NCBI RefSeq assembly: GCF_024171955.1
Contig: NZ_JAMTCS010000015.1
Span: forward strand, 124,001-188,000
Source: Promicromonospora thailandica
GTDB taxonomy: Bacteria; Actinomycetota; Actinomycetes; Actinomycetales; Cellulomonadaceae
Reading direction: 5' to 3'
DNA: 64,000 bases
Position numbers and translations under genes: made by a program. This document shows, in pieces, positions 23,896-32,165 of this stretch. Each line of letters begins with the position of its first letter. Positions within the stretch are counted from its first letter, which is position 1. The notes below the pieces were generated by a model, which was given only the letters and a program-made list of their open reading frames with translations, searched no databases and was not told the origin of the DNA.

Positions 23896-24407
23896 CGCAC
23901 GACGCCGATCACGCCGGTCACGATCAGGGCGGTGAGGGTGGTCCAGGCGACGATCGCGACGGCCTGCCAGACGAGGATCCGGGCCTTGCCGACGCCGGAC
24001 GCGGCGAGCATGGTGGCCGTGAAGTGGGTGGGGAGCAGGAGCGGGCCGAGCAGGCTCACCCCGGGGACGCCGTAGCGCTCGTACGCGCGCTGGAACTTGG
24101 CACGGCGCACCGCGGTGCGGTCGTCCGGCACGTCGGTGCGGCCGGACGCGCCGGTCCGGCCGTTCGCCCGGCTGACGACGGCGGCGCGGGCGCCGGAGCC
24201 GAGCAGCACGAGCCCCGCGACGACGAGGAAGTTGCCGGCCATCGCGGCGACGGCGGCGACGACGGGGTGGATGCCGGCGATGATGCCGATCGCCACGCCG
24301 CCCTCGCCCTCGACGAAGGGGATGGCGCCGGCGACGGCGACGATCAGCGGCTGGACGATCTCGGGTACGCGGCCGACGAGGTCCTGGAGAAGTTCGACGA
24401 GGTCCAT
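23892..24407 (-). CDS. Putative small multidrug export/YqaA-COG2426-type membrane protein
   Basis: A 171-residue membrane protein. ATG 24407 follows AGGAG. Features are LIVAVAGAIPFVEGEGGVAIGIIAGI (about residues 20-45, with the family's acidic FVEGEGG loop), VAAMAGNFLVVAGLVLLG, a basic cytoplasmic stretch, RYGVPGVSLLGPLLLP, and a final helix. The pattern fits COG2426, annotated as putative small multidrug export protein, whose true substrate is not settled. It is coupled to the CPBP protease and divergent from the two-component system. Confidence 0.8.
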   Translation of the reverse strand: MDLVELLQDLVGRVPEIVQPLIVAVAGAIPFVEGEGGVAIGIIAGIHPVVAAVAAMAGNFLVVAGLVLLGSGARAAVVSRANGRTGASGRTDVPDDRTAVRRAKFQRAYERYGVPGVSLLGPLLLPTHFTATMLAASGVGKARILVWQAVAIVAWTTLTALIVTGVIGVVR

Positions 24408-24560
24408 GGTGTGCTCCTGGGGTGGGTGTGCCGGGGTTGTTCTCGGCGCTGACCCCAGTCCACTCCGCGGGCGGGCCGCCCAGAAGTGCCGTCCTGTCAC
24501 CGGCGCACGGGTCGTTCGCATCCCGGGCCGTGACATCTGTCATGCCCGTAACCTGGGCGG

Positions 24561-25796
24561 ATGAGCAGCAGGCGCCCGTCCGCAGCCGCCGAGCCGGCGG
24601 CGACCGACCGTGGCGCGCTGCGGCTGAGCCGGAGCATCAGCGCGACCTGGTGGTACGTCGTGCTGGCGGTCGTGAGCTTCCAGCTCTTCGTCGTGCTGCT
24701 CGTGGTGGACATCCTCGTCCGCGCCGGCGCGGGGACGGGCGCGGTCGCCGTCGTCGGCCTGACGGGGCTGCTGTGGTGGCTCGCGACGATGCCGGCGCTG
24801 CGCGAGTACCGCCGTCGGCCGGCGGACGCGCCGCTGCTGGTGCGGCGCCACCTCCTCGTGCCGCTGCTGGTGTCGGTGGCGTACGGCGTGGTGGCCGGGC
24901 TGGAGACGTGGACGTGGGTGCTGGCGGTGCTGCCCCTGATGCAGTCACTGATGCTCCTGAACTGGCCGCCGGGGGTGCGGCTCCGGCTGGTGCTGCTGGT
25001 GACCGGCCTGCTCGTGGCGCTGGCGGTCATCGATCTGAACACCACGCTCGCGGGCTCGCGCGAGGACGCCTGGTACCAGCTCACGTTCCTCGGCGCGTCC
25101 CTGCCGGCCATCACCGTGTCGTCGCTGTGGTGGTGGGACGTGCTCGTCACGCTGGACCGAGCCCGCGCGTCGGAGGCGCGGCTCGCGGCCACGCAGGAGC
25201 GGCTGCGGCTCGCCACCGACGTGCACGACCTGCAGGGCCACCACCTGCAGGTGGTCGCGCTGCAGCTCGAGCTCGCCGAGCGGCTCATGCCGCGGGACCC
25301 GGCGGCCGGCATGGAGCAGCTGCGGGCGGCACGGGCCAGCGTGGACGACGCACGCCAGGGCACGCGGGACCTGGCGACCCGGTTCCGTTCGGTACCGCTG
25401 CGGGACGAGCTCGCCAACGCGGTGGACCTGCTGCGCGCGGCCGGCACCCGGGTCGAGTCGGTGGTGGACCCGGACGCGTCGCTGGCGCCCGCGCAGGCGC
25501 TCGGCCCCGTCATCCGGGAGACCACGACGAACGTGCTGCGGCACGGCGGCGGTCGGTGGGCCCGGCTCTCGCTGACACGGTCGGGCGGCTCGTGGCGGTA
25601 CGAGATCGCGAACGACGTCGCGGGGGCCGCCGGCCCGGTGACGGCCGGGGGCGGCGCCGGGCTCGAGGGCCTCGCGCGGCGCGCGGAGGAGGCCGGCGGG
25701 GACCTGGTCTCCCGGCGTGAGGGTGAGACGTTCACAGTGGTGGTCACGGTGCCGGACCGGCCGGACGCGGTGGCTGAGGAAGGGAAGGTCGGATGA
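24561..25796 (+). CDS. Sensor histidine kinase (NarL/DesK type)
   Basis: A 411-residue membrane kinase: five or six N-terminal helices (about 27-195) with little extracytoplasmic loop, then the HisKA_3 domain with phospho-acceptor His222 in LATDVHDLQGHHLQ, and an HATPase domain with ETTTNVLRHGGG (N box) and GAGLEGLARRAEEAGG (G box). This matches DesK-like sensors that read membrane state or lipophilic drugs. It overlaps the response regulator by 4 bases. The divergent exporter/CPBP operon is the nearest candidate target. Confidence 0.92.
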   Translation: MSSRRPSAAAEPAATDRGALRLSRSISATWWYVVLAVVSFQLFVVLLVVDILVRAGAGTGAVAVVGLTGLLWWLATMPALREYRRRPADAPLLVRRHLLVPLLVSVAYGVVAGLETWTWVLAVLPLMQSLMLLNWPPGVRLRLVLLVTGLLVALAVIDLNTTLAGSREDAWYQLTFLGASLPAITVSSLWWWDVLVTLDRARASEARLAATQERLRLATDVHDLQGHHLQVVALQLELAERLMPRDPAAGMEQLRAARASVDDARQGTRDLATRFRSVPLRDELANAVDLLRAAGTRVESVVDPDASLAPAQALGPVIRETTTNVLRHGGGRWARLSLTRSGGSWRYEIANDVAGAAGPVTAGGGAGLEGLARRAEEAGGDLVSRREGETFTVVVTVPDRPDAVAEEGKVG

Positions 25797-26395
25797 TCCG
25801 GGTGCTGCTGGCCGACGACGAGGGGATGATCCGGTCGGCGCTGGCCGCGCTCCTGCGGCTCGAGCCGGACATCGAGGTCGTCGCGGAGTGCGCGGACGGG
25901 ACGGAGGCCGTGGCCGTGGCGCAGCGTCTGACGCCGGACGTGTGCGTGCTGGACCTCGAGATGCCGGGGCTCGACGGGGTGCAGGTCACCGAGCGGCTGA
26001 ACCGCACCGTGGCCACGCGGTGCGTGATCGTCACCCGGCACGCGCGGCCGGGGGTGCTGCGGCGCGCGCTCGCGTCGGGTGCGGCGGGCTTCCTGCCCAA
26101 GTCACGCTCGGCCGACGAGGTCGCGGCCGTGATCCGCCGCGTCGCGAGCGGCGGGCGGTACGTCGACCCGGAGGTCGCGGCCGACGCCCTGAGCGACGAG
26201 CGCCCCCCGCTGACCGACCGTGAGCTCGACGTGCTGCGCGCGGGCCGGCACGGCGAGACCACGGGCCAGATCGCCCGCACGCTGTCGCTGGCCCCCGGCA
26301 CGGTGCGCAACCACGTGTCGGCGGTGCTGGGCAAGCTCCAGGTCGGCACGCGCCAGCAGGCGGTGCTGCTGGCGGAGGAGCGCGGCTGGATCTAG
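25793..26395 (+). CDS. Response regulator, NarL/DesR type with LuxR helix-turn-helix
   Basis: A 200-residue regulator: receiver domain with acidic pocket (ADDE), phosphorylation site Asp54 in VCVLDLEMPG, and Lys103 (FLPKS), then the LuxR-type DNA-binding domain PLTDRELDVLRAGRHGETTGQIARTLSLAPGTVRNHVSAVLGKLQVG (about 147-190). Translationally coupled to the kinase. A likely target is the divergent CPBP/exporter operon, but no clear operator was identified in the 153-bp gap. It is convergent with the ketoacyl synthase gene. Confidence 0.93.
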   Translation: MIRVLLADDEGMIRSALAALLRLEPDIEVVAECADGTEAVAVAQRLTPDVCVLDLEMPGLDGVQVTERLNRTVATRCVIVTRHARPGVLRRALASGAAGFLPKSRSADEVAAVIRRVASGGRYVDPEVAADALSDERPPLTDRELDVLRAGRHGETTGQIARTLSLAPGTVRNHVSAVLGKLQVGTRQQAVLLAEERGWI

Positions 26396-26448
26396 GTCCC
26401 ACCGGCCTCGCGGGCTCTCCGCACGGCGGCGTTCTTCGGCGGTGCCCG

Positions 26449-27681
26449 TCACGGGCGGCTGAGCACGAGCGACACGTTCTGGCCGCCGAACCCGAACGAG
26501 TTGCTCAGCACCGCCCCCTGCAGCTCGTCGCGCCGCTCGACGACGACGTCCAGGCCGATCTCCGGGTCCAGCTGCGTCCCGGCGAGGTTGCGCGTGGGCG
26601 GGACCACGCCGTGCGCGACCGAGAGGATCGCGACCACCGCCTCGATCGCCCCCGCCGCGCCGAACAGGTGGCCCAGGCTCGCCTTGGGCGCCGTCACGGT
26701 GGCCCGCCCGAAGAGCTCCCGGATCGCGCGCGCCTCGCCGGCGTCACCCACCGGGGTGCCCGTGGCGTGCGCGTTCACGTGGGCGACGCTGCCGGGCGCC
26801 AGGCCCGCCTGCGCCAGCGCCTTGCGCATGGCCGAGATCTGGCCTACCCCGTCGGGCGCGGGCGCGGTGATGTGGTGCGCGTCCGAGCTGATCCCCGCGC
26901 CGGCCAGCACGGCGTGGACGCGCGCGCCGCGCGCCCGGGCGTGCTCCGCGCTCTCCAGGACGACGACGGCCGCCCCCTCCGCCAGGACGAAGCCGCTGCG
27001 GTCGGCCGCGAACGGGCGTGAGGCCGACTCCGGGTCGCCGTCGTGGTGCGACAGGGCGCGCGCCTGGGCGAACCCGGCCACGGTGATCGGCGTGATCGCG
27101 GCGTCCGTGCCGCCCGCGATGACGACGTCGGCCTCGCCCGACCGGATCAGGCGCGCCCCGAGGGCCAGGGCCTCCGCGCCGGACGAGCAGGCCGACACGG
27201 GCGTGAACACGCCGCCCCGCGCCCCGTACTCGATGCTGACCACGGCCGCGGCGGCGTTCGGCATGAGCATGGGGACGGTCCGCGGGGAGACCCGCCGCAG
27301 ACCGGCCGCCTCGAGCGCGTCGTCCTCCCCCAGCAGGGTCTGCACGCCGCCGATGCCCGTACCGATCGAGGTCACGAGCCGTTCCGGGTCGACCTCTGGC
27401 GAACCGGCATCGGCCCACGCCTCGTGCGCGGCCACCAAGGCCGCCTGCTGGGACCGGTCGAGCCGCTTGGCCTGAACCGTCGGCAGCCTGGTCGCCGGGT
27501 CCACCGCCATGACGCCGGCCGTCACGGGCGGCAGGTCCACCTCCGTCCGCCCGCCCAGCGCGTCCGCGCGCAGCCCCGACCGGCCGGCCAGCAGCGCCTC
27601 CCACGTCGTGGCGACGTCGCCGCCCAGCGGCGTGACCGCGCCGAGCCCGGTGACGACGACCTCGGTCCGCTCGCGCTCCAT
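26449..27681 (-). CDS. Beta-ketoacyl-ACP synthase II-like (FabF/KAS) enzyme
   Basis: A 410-residue thiolase-fold condensing enzyme. ATG 27681 has GGGAGG upstream. Catalytic Cys165 (PVSACSSGAEAL), His305 (NAHATGTPVGD) and His338 (KASLGHLFGAAGA) are intact, as is the terminal SNSFGFGGQNVSLVL. It condenses malonyl-ACP with acyl-ACP. No acyl carrier protein, FabD or FabH is adjacent; its only partner is the divergent TetR regulator, with two palindromes between. It is therefore an accessory, inducible KAS rather than the housekeeping fab operon copy, perhaps tuning acyl-chain length. Confidence 0.92.
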   Translation of the reverse strand: MERERTEVVVTGLGAVTPLGGDVATTWEALLAGRSGLRADALGGRTEVDLPPVTAGVMAVDPATRLPTVQAKRLDRSQQAALVAAHEAWADAGSPEVDPERLVTSIGTGIGGVQTLLGEDDALEAAGLRRVSPRTVPMLMPNAAAAVVSIEYGARGGVFTPVSACSSGAEALALGARLIRSGEADVVIAGGTDAAITPITVAGFAQARALSHHDGDPESASRPFAADRSGFVLAEGAAVVVLESAEHARARGARVHAVLAGAGISSDAHHITAPAPDGVGQISAMRKALAQAGLAPGSVAHVNAHATGTPVGDAGEARAIRELFGRATVTAPKASLGHLFGAAGAIEAVVAILSVAHGVVPPTRNLAGTQLDPEIGLDVVVERRDELQGAVLSNSFGFGGQNVSLVLSRP

Positions 27682-27696
27682 GGTGAACCTCCCGAC

Positions 27697-27739
27697 TTGT
27701 ATGTCATACAACGACGAGGTCCATTTGTATCACATACAA
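27697..27739. promoter_or_regulatory. Two TTGTATG-type palindromes between FabF-like and TetR genes
   Basis: TTGTATG-T-CATACAA (27697-27711) is perfect. TTGTATC-A-CATACAA (27725-27739) has one mismatch. Centres are 28 bp apart. These AT-rich sites are very distinct from surrounding DNA. The half-site TTGTATG marks the likely recognition sequence of the adjacent TetR protein. Confidence 0.75.
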
Positions 27740-27747
27740 TTTGCGTC

Positions 27748-28338
27748 ATGGAGAACCGCCAGGCCGGCACGCGGACCACGCAGGGACGCGGGGACGCCAC
27801 GCGCCACCGCATCCTGGAGGCGACCGCCCGGCTCTGCGTCGAGCGGCAGGGCGGCGACCTCAGCGTGGCCGAGATCGCGCGCACCGCCGGCGTCTTCCCG
27901 AACCAGGTCACATACCACTTCGGGTCCAAGGACTCGCTACTCGTGCACGCGGCCTTCCTCGCGCTGCTGCACGACGCCGAGCGCCTGGAGAAGCTCGGCG
28001 CCCAGGCGACCGACGCCGCGGCCTTCCGGCGCGGCATCGCCCGGGTGGTGCTGACGCTCCCGTCCCTGCCCGCCGTCGCGCGGGCGCTCGCCGCGGGGAT
28101 CTCCCGGCCGGACCTCGCCCCGGTCGTCGACCGGCACCTGCAGCTGCTGTTCCGCCAGTCGGAGCGCTACGTCCGGCGCCTCGCGGACGGCCGGGGCTGG
28201 GCCACGGGCCGTCCGCCCCACGTCGAGGTGCGCACCTTCTGGAGCACCGCCCTGGGTGCGATGCTGCTCGCCCGGGCAGGCGTCGGCGGCACACCGGCGG
28301 ACCTCGACCTGGCGAGCACGCTCACCCTGCACGAGTGA
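27748..28338 (+). CDS. TetR/AcrR family transcriptional regulator
   Basis: A 196-residue regulator from ATG 27748. Helix-turn-helix: RHRILEATARLCVERQGGDLSVAEIARTAGVFPNQVTYHFGSKDSLL (about residues 18-64). The PNQVTYHFGSK recognition helix differs from the usual YYHF type. The C-terminal half (RHLQLLFRQSERYVRRL) is of the AefR/TetR_C kind. It probably represses the divergent ketoacyl synthase and itself through the two TTGTATG palindromes; an acyl-CoA or fatty acid would be a natural ligand, but that is speculation. Confidence 0.9.
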   Translation: MENRQAGTRTTQGRGDATRHRILEATARLCVERQGGDLSVAEIARTAGVFPNQVTYHFGSKDSLLVHAAFLALLHDAERLEKLGAQATDAAAFRRGIARVVLTLPSLPAVARALAAGISRPDLAPVVDRHLQLLFRQSERYVRRLADGRGWATGRPPHVEVRTFWSTALGAMLLARAGVGGTPADLDLASTLTLHE

Positions 28339-28351
28339 GGCGCGGACCCCG

Positions 28352-29242
28352 TTACAGCGGGCGTCCGCCCGTCACCCCGATGCGGTCGCCGGTGATGTAG
28401 CTCGACTCCTGCGACGCGAAGAACACGTACGCCGGTGCCAGCTCCGCCGGCTGGCCGGGCCGGCCCAGCGGCGTGTCGCCGCCGAACTGCTCGACCTTCT
28501 CCTCCGGCATGGTCGCCGGGATCAGCGGCGTCCAGATCGGGCCCGGCGCCACGGCGTTGACGCGGATGCCCTCCGGCGCCAGCTGCTGCGCGAGGCCCTT
28601 GGTGAAGTTGAGGATCGCGGCCTTGGTCGTGGCGTAGTCGAGCAGCTGCGGGCTCGGCTCGAACGCCTGCACCGAGGTGGTGTTGATGACGGCGCCGCCC
28701 CGGGGCAGGTGGCCGAGCGCGGCCTTCGTGATCCAGAACAGCGCGTACACGTTGGTCCTCAGCACCCGGTCGAGCTGCTCCGTGCTGATCCCGCGCAGCC
28801 CGTCGTCCTGCGACATCTGGTAGGCGGCGTTGTTCACGAGGATGTCCAGGCCGCCGAGCCCGTCCACCGCGTCGGCGACGAGCCGGCGGCAGAACTCCTC
28901 GTCGCGGATGTCGCCCGGCAGCAGCACCGCGGTGCGGCCGGCCTTCTCGACCCAGTCCGCCGTCGTCCGGGCGTCCGGCTCCTCCTCCGGGAGGTAGGAG
29001 ATCGCGACGTCCGCGCCCTCGCGCGCGAACGCGATCGCGACGGCGCGCCCGATGCCGGAGTCACCGCCCGTGATCAGGGCCCGCTTCCCGTCGAGACGGC
29101 CCGAGCCGCGGTAGCTCTCCTCCCCGTGGTCCGGCTCCTGCGACATCTGACCGGTGCGCCCGGGCGGCTGCAGGTCGTCCGCCGGCTGCTCCGGGCGGGG
29201 GTGCTGGGTGGTGGGGTCCTGCGGGGTGGTCTGGTCCGACAT
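28352..29242 (-). CDS. SDR family oxidoreductase (YghA/YhxC-type, stress-associated)
   Basis: A 296-residue SDR with the extended hydrophilic N-terminus typical of the YghA/YhxC group (about 45 residues rich in Pro/Gln: QPADDLQPPGRTGQMSQEPD). Core motifs follow: ALITGGDSGIGRA, VNNAAYQM, NTTSVQAF, and the YxxxK pair in LLDYATTKAAILN, then RVNAVAPGPIWTPLIP. It reduces aldehydes/ketones with NADPH. In related bacteria such genes belong to general stress regulons. It is convergent with the TetR at 27748 and 13 bp from it. Confidence 0.92.
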   Translation of the reverse strand: MSDQTTPQDPTTQHPRPEQPADDLQPPGRTGQMSQEPDHGEESYRGSGRLDGKRALITGGDSGIGRAVAIAFAREGADVAISYLPEEEPDARTTADWVEKAGRTAVLLPGDIRDEEFCRRLVADAVDGLGGLDILVNNAAYQMSQDDGLRGISTEQLDRVLRTNVYALFWITKAALGHLPRGGAVINTTSVQAFEPSPQLLDYATTKAAILNFTKGLAQQLAPEGIRVNAVAPGPIWTPLIPATMPEEKVEQFGGDTPLGRPGQPAELAPAYVFFASQESSYITGDRIGVTGGRPL

Positions 29243-29351
29243 GTGCGCTCCCGGGTCGTCGATTCAGCGGCACGTCCAGCATGGGCAGGCCGCCGCCCAC
29301 TCGCACCGGCTGACCGGCCTGTGGCGAGCGCCACGTCGTCCAGGGGATGCA

Positions 29352-29381
29352 TTTAGCATAGCATTGCGTTGTCATGCTAAA
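29352..29381. promoter_or_regulatory. TTTAGCAT...ATGCTAAA inverted repeat before the RidA-like gene
   Basis: Perfect 8-bp arms TTTAGCAT (29352-29359) and ATGCTAAA (29374-29381) are separated by 14 bp, and an ATAGCAT copy lies between them. It ends 25 bp before the ATG at 29407. An AT-rich island in GC-rich DNA; likely operator, possibly for the TetR protein encoded convergently at 29775-30428. Confidence 0.6.
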
Positions 29382-29406
29382 CGGATCCACCGAAAGGAAC
29401 ACCCCG

Positions 29407-29814
29407 ATGTCCGTCACACTGGTCCACCCCGAGCAGGTCCACCGCGTCGACGTCCACCACCAGGTGGCCGACACCCAGGGCTCCCGCACCGTCTACCTGG
29501 CCGGTCAGGTCTCCTGGGACACCGAGGGCAACCTCGTCGGCGCGGGCGACCTCGCCGCCCAGGCCGAGAAGGCCTACCTGAACATCGCCGCCGCGCTCGA
29601 CGCGGTCGGCGCCACGATGGCCGACCTCGCCAAGGTCACGGTCTACGTCGTCGACCTCGACGCCGAGAAGGCCGAGCAGTTCGTCGTCGGCCGGGAGCGG
29701 GCGGCGGCAAAGCTGGGCGTCGAGCTCCAGCAGCCCAGCACGTGGATCGGCGTCACGGCGCTCGCCGCGCCGGGCTACCTCGTGGAGGTCGATGCCGTGG
29801 CGGTGCTGCCCTGA
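29407..29814 (+). CDS. RidA family (YjgF/YER057c/UK114) protein
   Basis: A 135-residue protein from ATG 29407 with AAAGGAA upstream. RidA pattern: RTVYLAGQVSWDTEGNLVGAGDLAAQAEKAYLNIAAALDAVGATMADL, VVDLDAEK, and the C-terminal PSTWIGVTALAAPGYLVEVDAVAVLP with the pocket Thr/Glu; the usual catalytic Arg of RidA proper is replaced in the PSTWIGVTAL segment. Thus it belongs to the wider superfamily rather than being a certain enamine deaminase. Its last 40 bp overlap the convergent TetR gene. Confidence 0.88.
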   Translation: MSVTLVHPEQVHRVDVHHQVADTQGSRTVYLAGQVSWDTEGNLVGAGDLAAQAEKAYLNIAAALDAVGATMADLAKVTVYVVDLDAEKAEQFVVGRERAAAKLGVELQQPSTWIGVTALAAPGYLVEVDAVAVLP

Positions 29815-30428
29815 GGCGGGCGCAGCGCCACCCAGCCGGCCTCGACCGAGCGCCGGCACACCGCGGGGTCGTCGCCGGCGGCGACGATCACCGCGGTGAG
29901 CAGGGGGATGCCCGAGGCGAGCGTGCGCCGCGAGGCCACCCGGCTCACCACCAGCGAGACGATGCCGTGGCAGACCGTCCAGACCTCGCGCGCGAGGCGG
30001 TCCGGGTCCACGTCCTGCGCGACCCGGCCCCGGTCCCGGCACCGCCCCGCGGCCCGCACCATGTAGTCCAGGGTCGCCTCGGCGGCGTCGACGTCCTCGA
30101 GGTCGACCGTGCCGTCGAACATGACGCGGTAGAGGTCGGGATGCTCGAGCGCGTTGACCGCGTAGGCGGCGGCCACGGCCACGAGCTCCTCGACGGGGTC
30201 GTCCGGGACGTCGAGGGCCGCCAGCCGCGCGGCGAGCCGGGTGAAGCCCTCCTGGCGCAGCGCGCGCCACACGCCGTCCATGCCGCCGAAATAGGTGTAG
30301 ACCGCCATGGTCGACACCCCGGTGCCCTCGACGAGCGACCGCAGCGTGATGGGCTCGCGCTCGCGGAGCATGCGTGCCGCCCGTTCCAGCAGCTGCGTGC
30401 GCACCGCAGGATCCTTCTGCCTCGCCAT
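29775..30428 (-). CDS. TetR/AcrR family transcriptional regulator (WHG-domain type)
   Basis: A 217-residue regulator from ATG 30428. Helix-turn-helix: RTQLLERAARMLREREPITLRSLVEGTGVSTMAVYTYFGGMDGVWRAL (about residues 9-56). The C-terminal domain has LAREVWTVCHGIVSLVVS, the WHG pattern of the TetR_C_33-type family. It is convergent with the RidA-like gene with a 40-bp overlap, and divergent from the secreted hydrolase at 30571. Its target could be either; the RidA promoter holds the clearer palindrome. Confidence 0.88.
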   Translation of the reverse strand: MARQKDPAVRTQLLERAARMLREREPITLRSLVEGTGVSTMAVYTYFGGMDGVWRALRQEGFTRLAARLAALDVPDDPVEELVAVAAAYAVNALEHPDLYRVMFDGTVDLEDVDAAEATLDYMVRAAGRCRDRGRVAQDVDPDRLAREVWTVCHGIVSLVVSRVASRRTLASGIPLLTAVIVAAGDDPAVCRRSVEAGWVALRPPQGSTATASTSTR

Positions 30429-30570
30429 GGCCCGCATTCTATAGCGTCGCCATGAAAACCCGCGCACCGCTGCGGTTGACCGTGTCCTTGGCACACGGGG
30501 TGGAGTGAGGGCCTCGGAACCGGGAGACCCACGACCGAGCCACCCACGACCCCACGACGAGGAGCACGAC

Positions 30571-32100
30571 ATGGACGGACGCACGAGAGCCAGGATCGGA
30601 CTGGCCCTGACCACGGCGGTCGGCGTCGCCGCGGCCCTGCTCGCCACGCCGGCGGCCGGGGACGACGCCGGGCCCACGCCAGACCCCACCGGTGTCGCCT
30701 GGGCGCCGTGCCCGCCCGACCTGCTGGTCACGACACCGCTGGAGTGCGGCACGGTCACGGTGCCGCTGGACTACGACGAGCCCGCCGGCGCCCAGATCGA
30801 GATCTGGGTCTCCCGCCTGGCCGCCGCCGACCCCGAGGAACGGCAGGGCGTGCTGCTGACCAACCCTGGCGGCCCGGGTCACTCCGGCCTGAGCCAGCCC
30901 GCCGACCTCGCCACGCGTGGCATCGCCACCAGCGTCCTGGACGCCTACGACGTGATCGGCATGGACCCCCGCGGCGTGGGCCGCTCCGCGCCCGTGAGCT
31001 GCGGCTTCACGTCCGACCAGGAGTACTGGGGCAACGTGCCGCCCTTCGCGCCGGACGCGGCGGCCGTCGCGCGGCACGCCGAGGTCTCGAAGGGGGTCGC
31101 CGCCCAGTGCGCCGACCAGGACGACGAAGGCCACCTGGCGCACATCAGCACGGCGAACGCCGCGCGTGACATGGACCGGATCCGCGTGGCGCTCGGCGAG
31201 GAGAAGATCAGCTACTTCGGCGCGTCCTACGGCACCGCCCTCGGGGCCGCGTACGCCACCCTGTTCCCCGAGCGCACCGACCGCGTCGTCCTGGACAGCA
31301 ACCTGGGCGGCCCCGCGCTGGACCGTGACGCGCAGCGCCGCTTCGCCCCGGGCCTGGAGGACCGGTTCGGCGACTTCGCACGCTGGGCCGCGCAACGGCA
31401 CCCGACCTACGGGCTGGGCCGCACACCCCGCGAGGTCCGCGCCAACTTCGTCGCGCTCGCCGAGCGGCTCGACCGCAGCCCGGTCGCCGGGATCGACGGC
31501 GCCACCTTCCGGTTCTTCATGTTCTCCGCGACCTACGCGGACAGCTCCTTCACCATGATCGCGCCGCTGTGGCAGTCCCTGGCCGACGGCGACGCACGGG
31601 CCGCCGCCCGCAACGCCGCCACCCTGGAGACGGCCCGGCCGGAGCAGGCCCGCGCGGGCAGCCCCGTGCCCCACGACAACACCCTGTCGGCCTACCTCGC
31701 CTACGTGTGCAACGACACCGACTGGCCGGAGGACGTCGCGACCTACCAGCGCGACGTGGCCGCGGACCGCGCGCGGTACCCCCTGTACGGCGGAGCGGCC
31801 GCGAACATCAACCCGTGCGCCTTCTGGGCCGACCCCGCCGAGGCTCCCCTGGTGATCGACGACGAGGGCCCGCGCAACGTGCTCGTCCTGCAGAACCTGC
31901 GGGACCCGGGCACCCCGCACCGGGGCGGCGAGCTCGCCCGGGCGGCCTTCGGCGACCGCGCGCGGCTGGTCAGCGTGGACGCCGGCGGGCACGGCGTCTA
32001 CGTCTACGGGGGTAACGCGTGCGCCCAGAACACGGCCACGACGTTCCTCCTGACCGGCGCGCTCCCCCGTACCGACGTCCGGTGCCGCGCCGACGCTTGA
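30571..32100 (+). CDS. Secreted alpha/beta hydrolase (tripeptidyl aminopeptidase/SlpD-like)
   Basis: A 509-residue exported peptidase-like hydrolase from ATG 30571 (GAGGAG 7 bases upstream). N-terminal signal peptide: basic DGRTRARIG, hydrophobic LALTTAVGVAAALLATPAAG, cleavage near residue 30. Motifs: VTVPLDYDEP, LLTNPGGPGHSG (oxyanion loop), DVIGMDPRGVGRS, nucleophile Ser in FGASYGTALG, a C-terminal TAP-like domain with NVLVLQNLRDPGTPHRG (Asp) and VDAGGHGVYVYGGNAC (His). Streptomyces relatives trim N-terminal tripeptides outside the cell. Followed by a hairpin terminator. Confidence 0.92.
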   Translation: MDGRTRARIGLALTTAVGVAAALLATPAAGDDAGPTPDPTGVAWAPCPPDLLVTTPLECGTVTVPLDYDEPAGAQIEIWVSRLAAADPEERQGVLLTNPGGPGHSGLSQPADLATRGIATSVLDAYDVIGMDPRGVGRSAPVSCGFTSDQEYWGNVPPFAPDAAAVARHAEVSKGVAAQCADQDDEGHLAHISTANAARDMDRIRVALGEEKISYFGASYGTALGAAYATLFPERTDRVVLDSNLGGPALDRDAQRRFAPGLEDRFGDFARWAAQRHPTYGLGRTPREVRANFVALAERLDRSPVAGIDGATFRFFMFSATYADSSFTMIAPLWQSLADGDARAAARNAATLETARPEQARAGSPVPHDNTLSAYLAYVCNDTDWPEDVATYQRDVAADRARYPLYGGAAANINPCAFWADPAEAPLVIDDEGPRNVLVLQNLRDPGTPHRGGELARAAFGDRARLVSVDAGGHGVYVYGGNACAQNTATTFLLTGALPRTDVRCRADA

Positions 32101-32101
32101 G

Positions 32102-32118
32102 CCTGCCCCGGGGGCAGG
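32102..32118. terminator. CCTGCCCC/GGGGCAGG hairpin
   Basis: A compact GC stem directly after the peptidase stop codon at 32098-32100. It probably ends that transcript before the CPBP gene at 32166. No T-run follows, as is usual in high-GC actinobacteria. Confidence 0.5.
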
Positions 32119-32165
32119 GTGTCTGCTGCTGAGAGCACCATCGAACTGCCCTGAGAGGACATGTC

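Noticed and set aside
22984-24075. 363-codon + strand frame
   Set aside because: Antisense to the CPBP protease and exporter genes, which have membrane helices and motifs; the frame is Arg/His/Gln-rich shadow.
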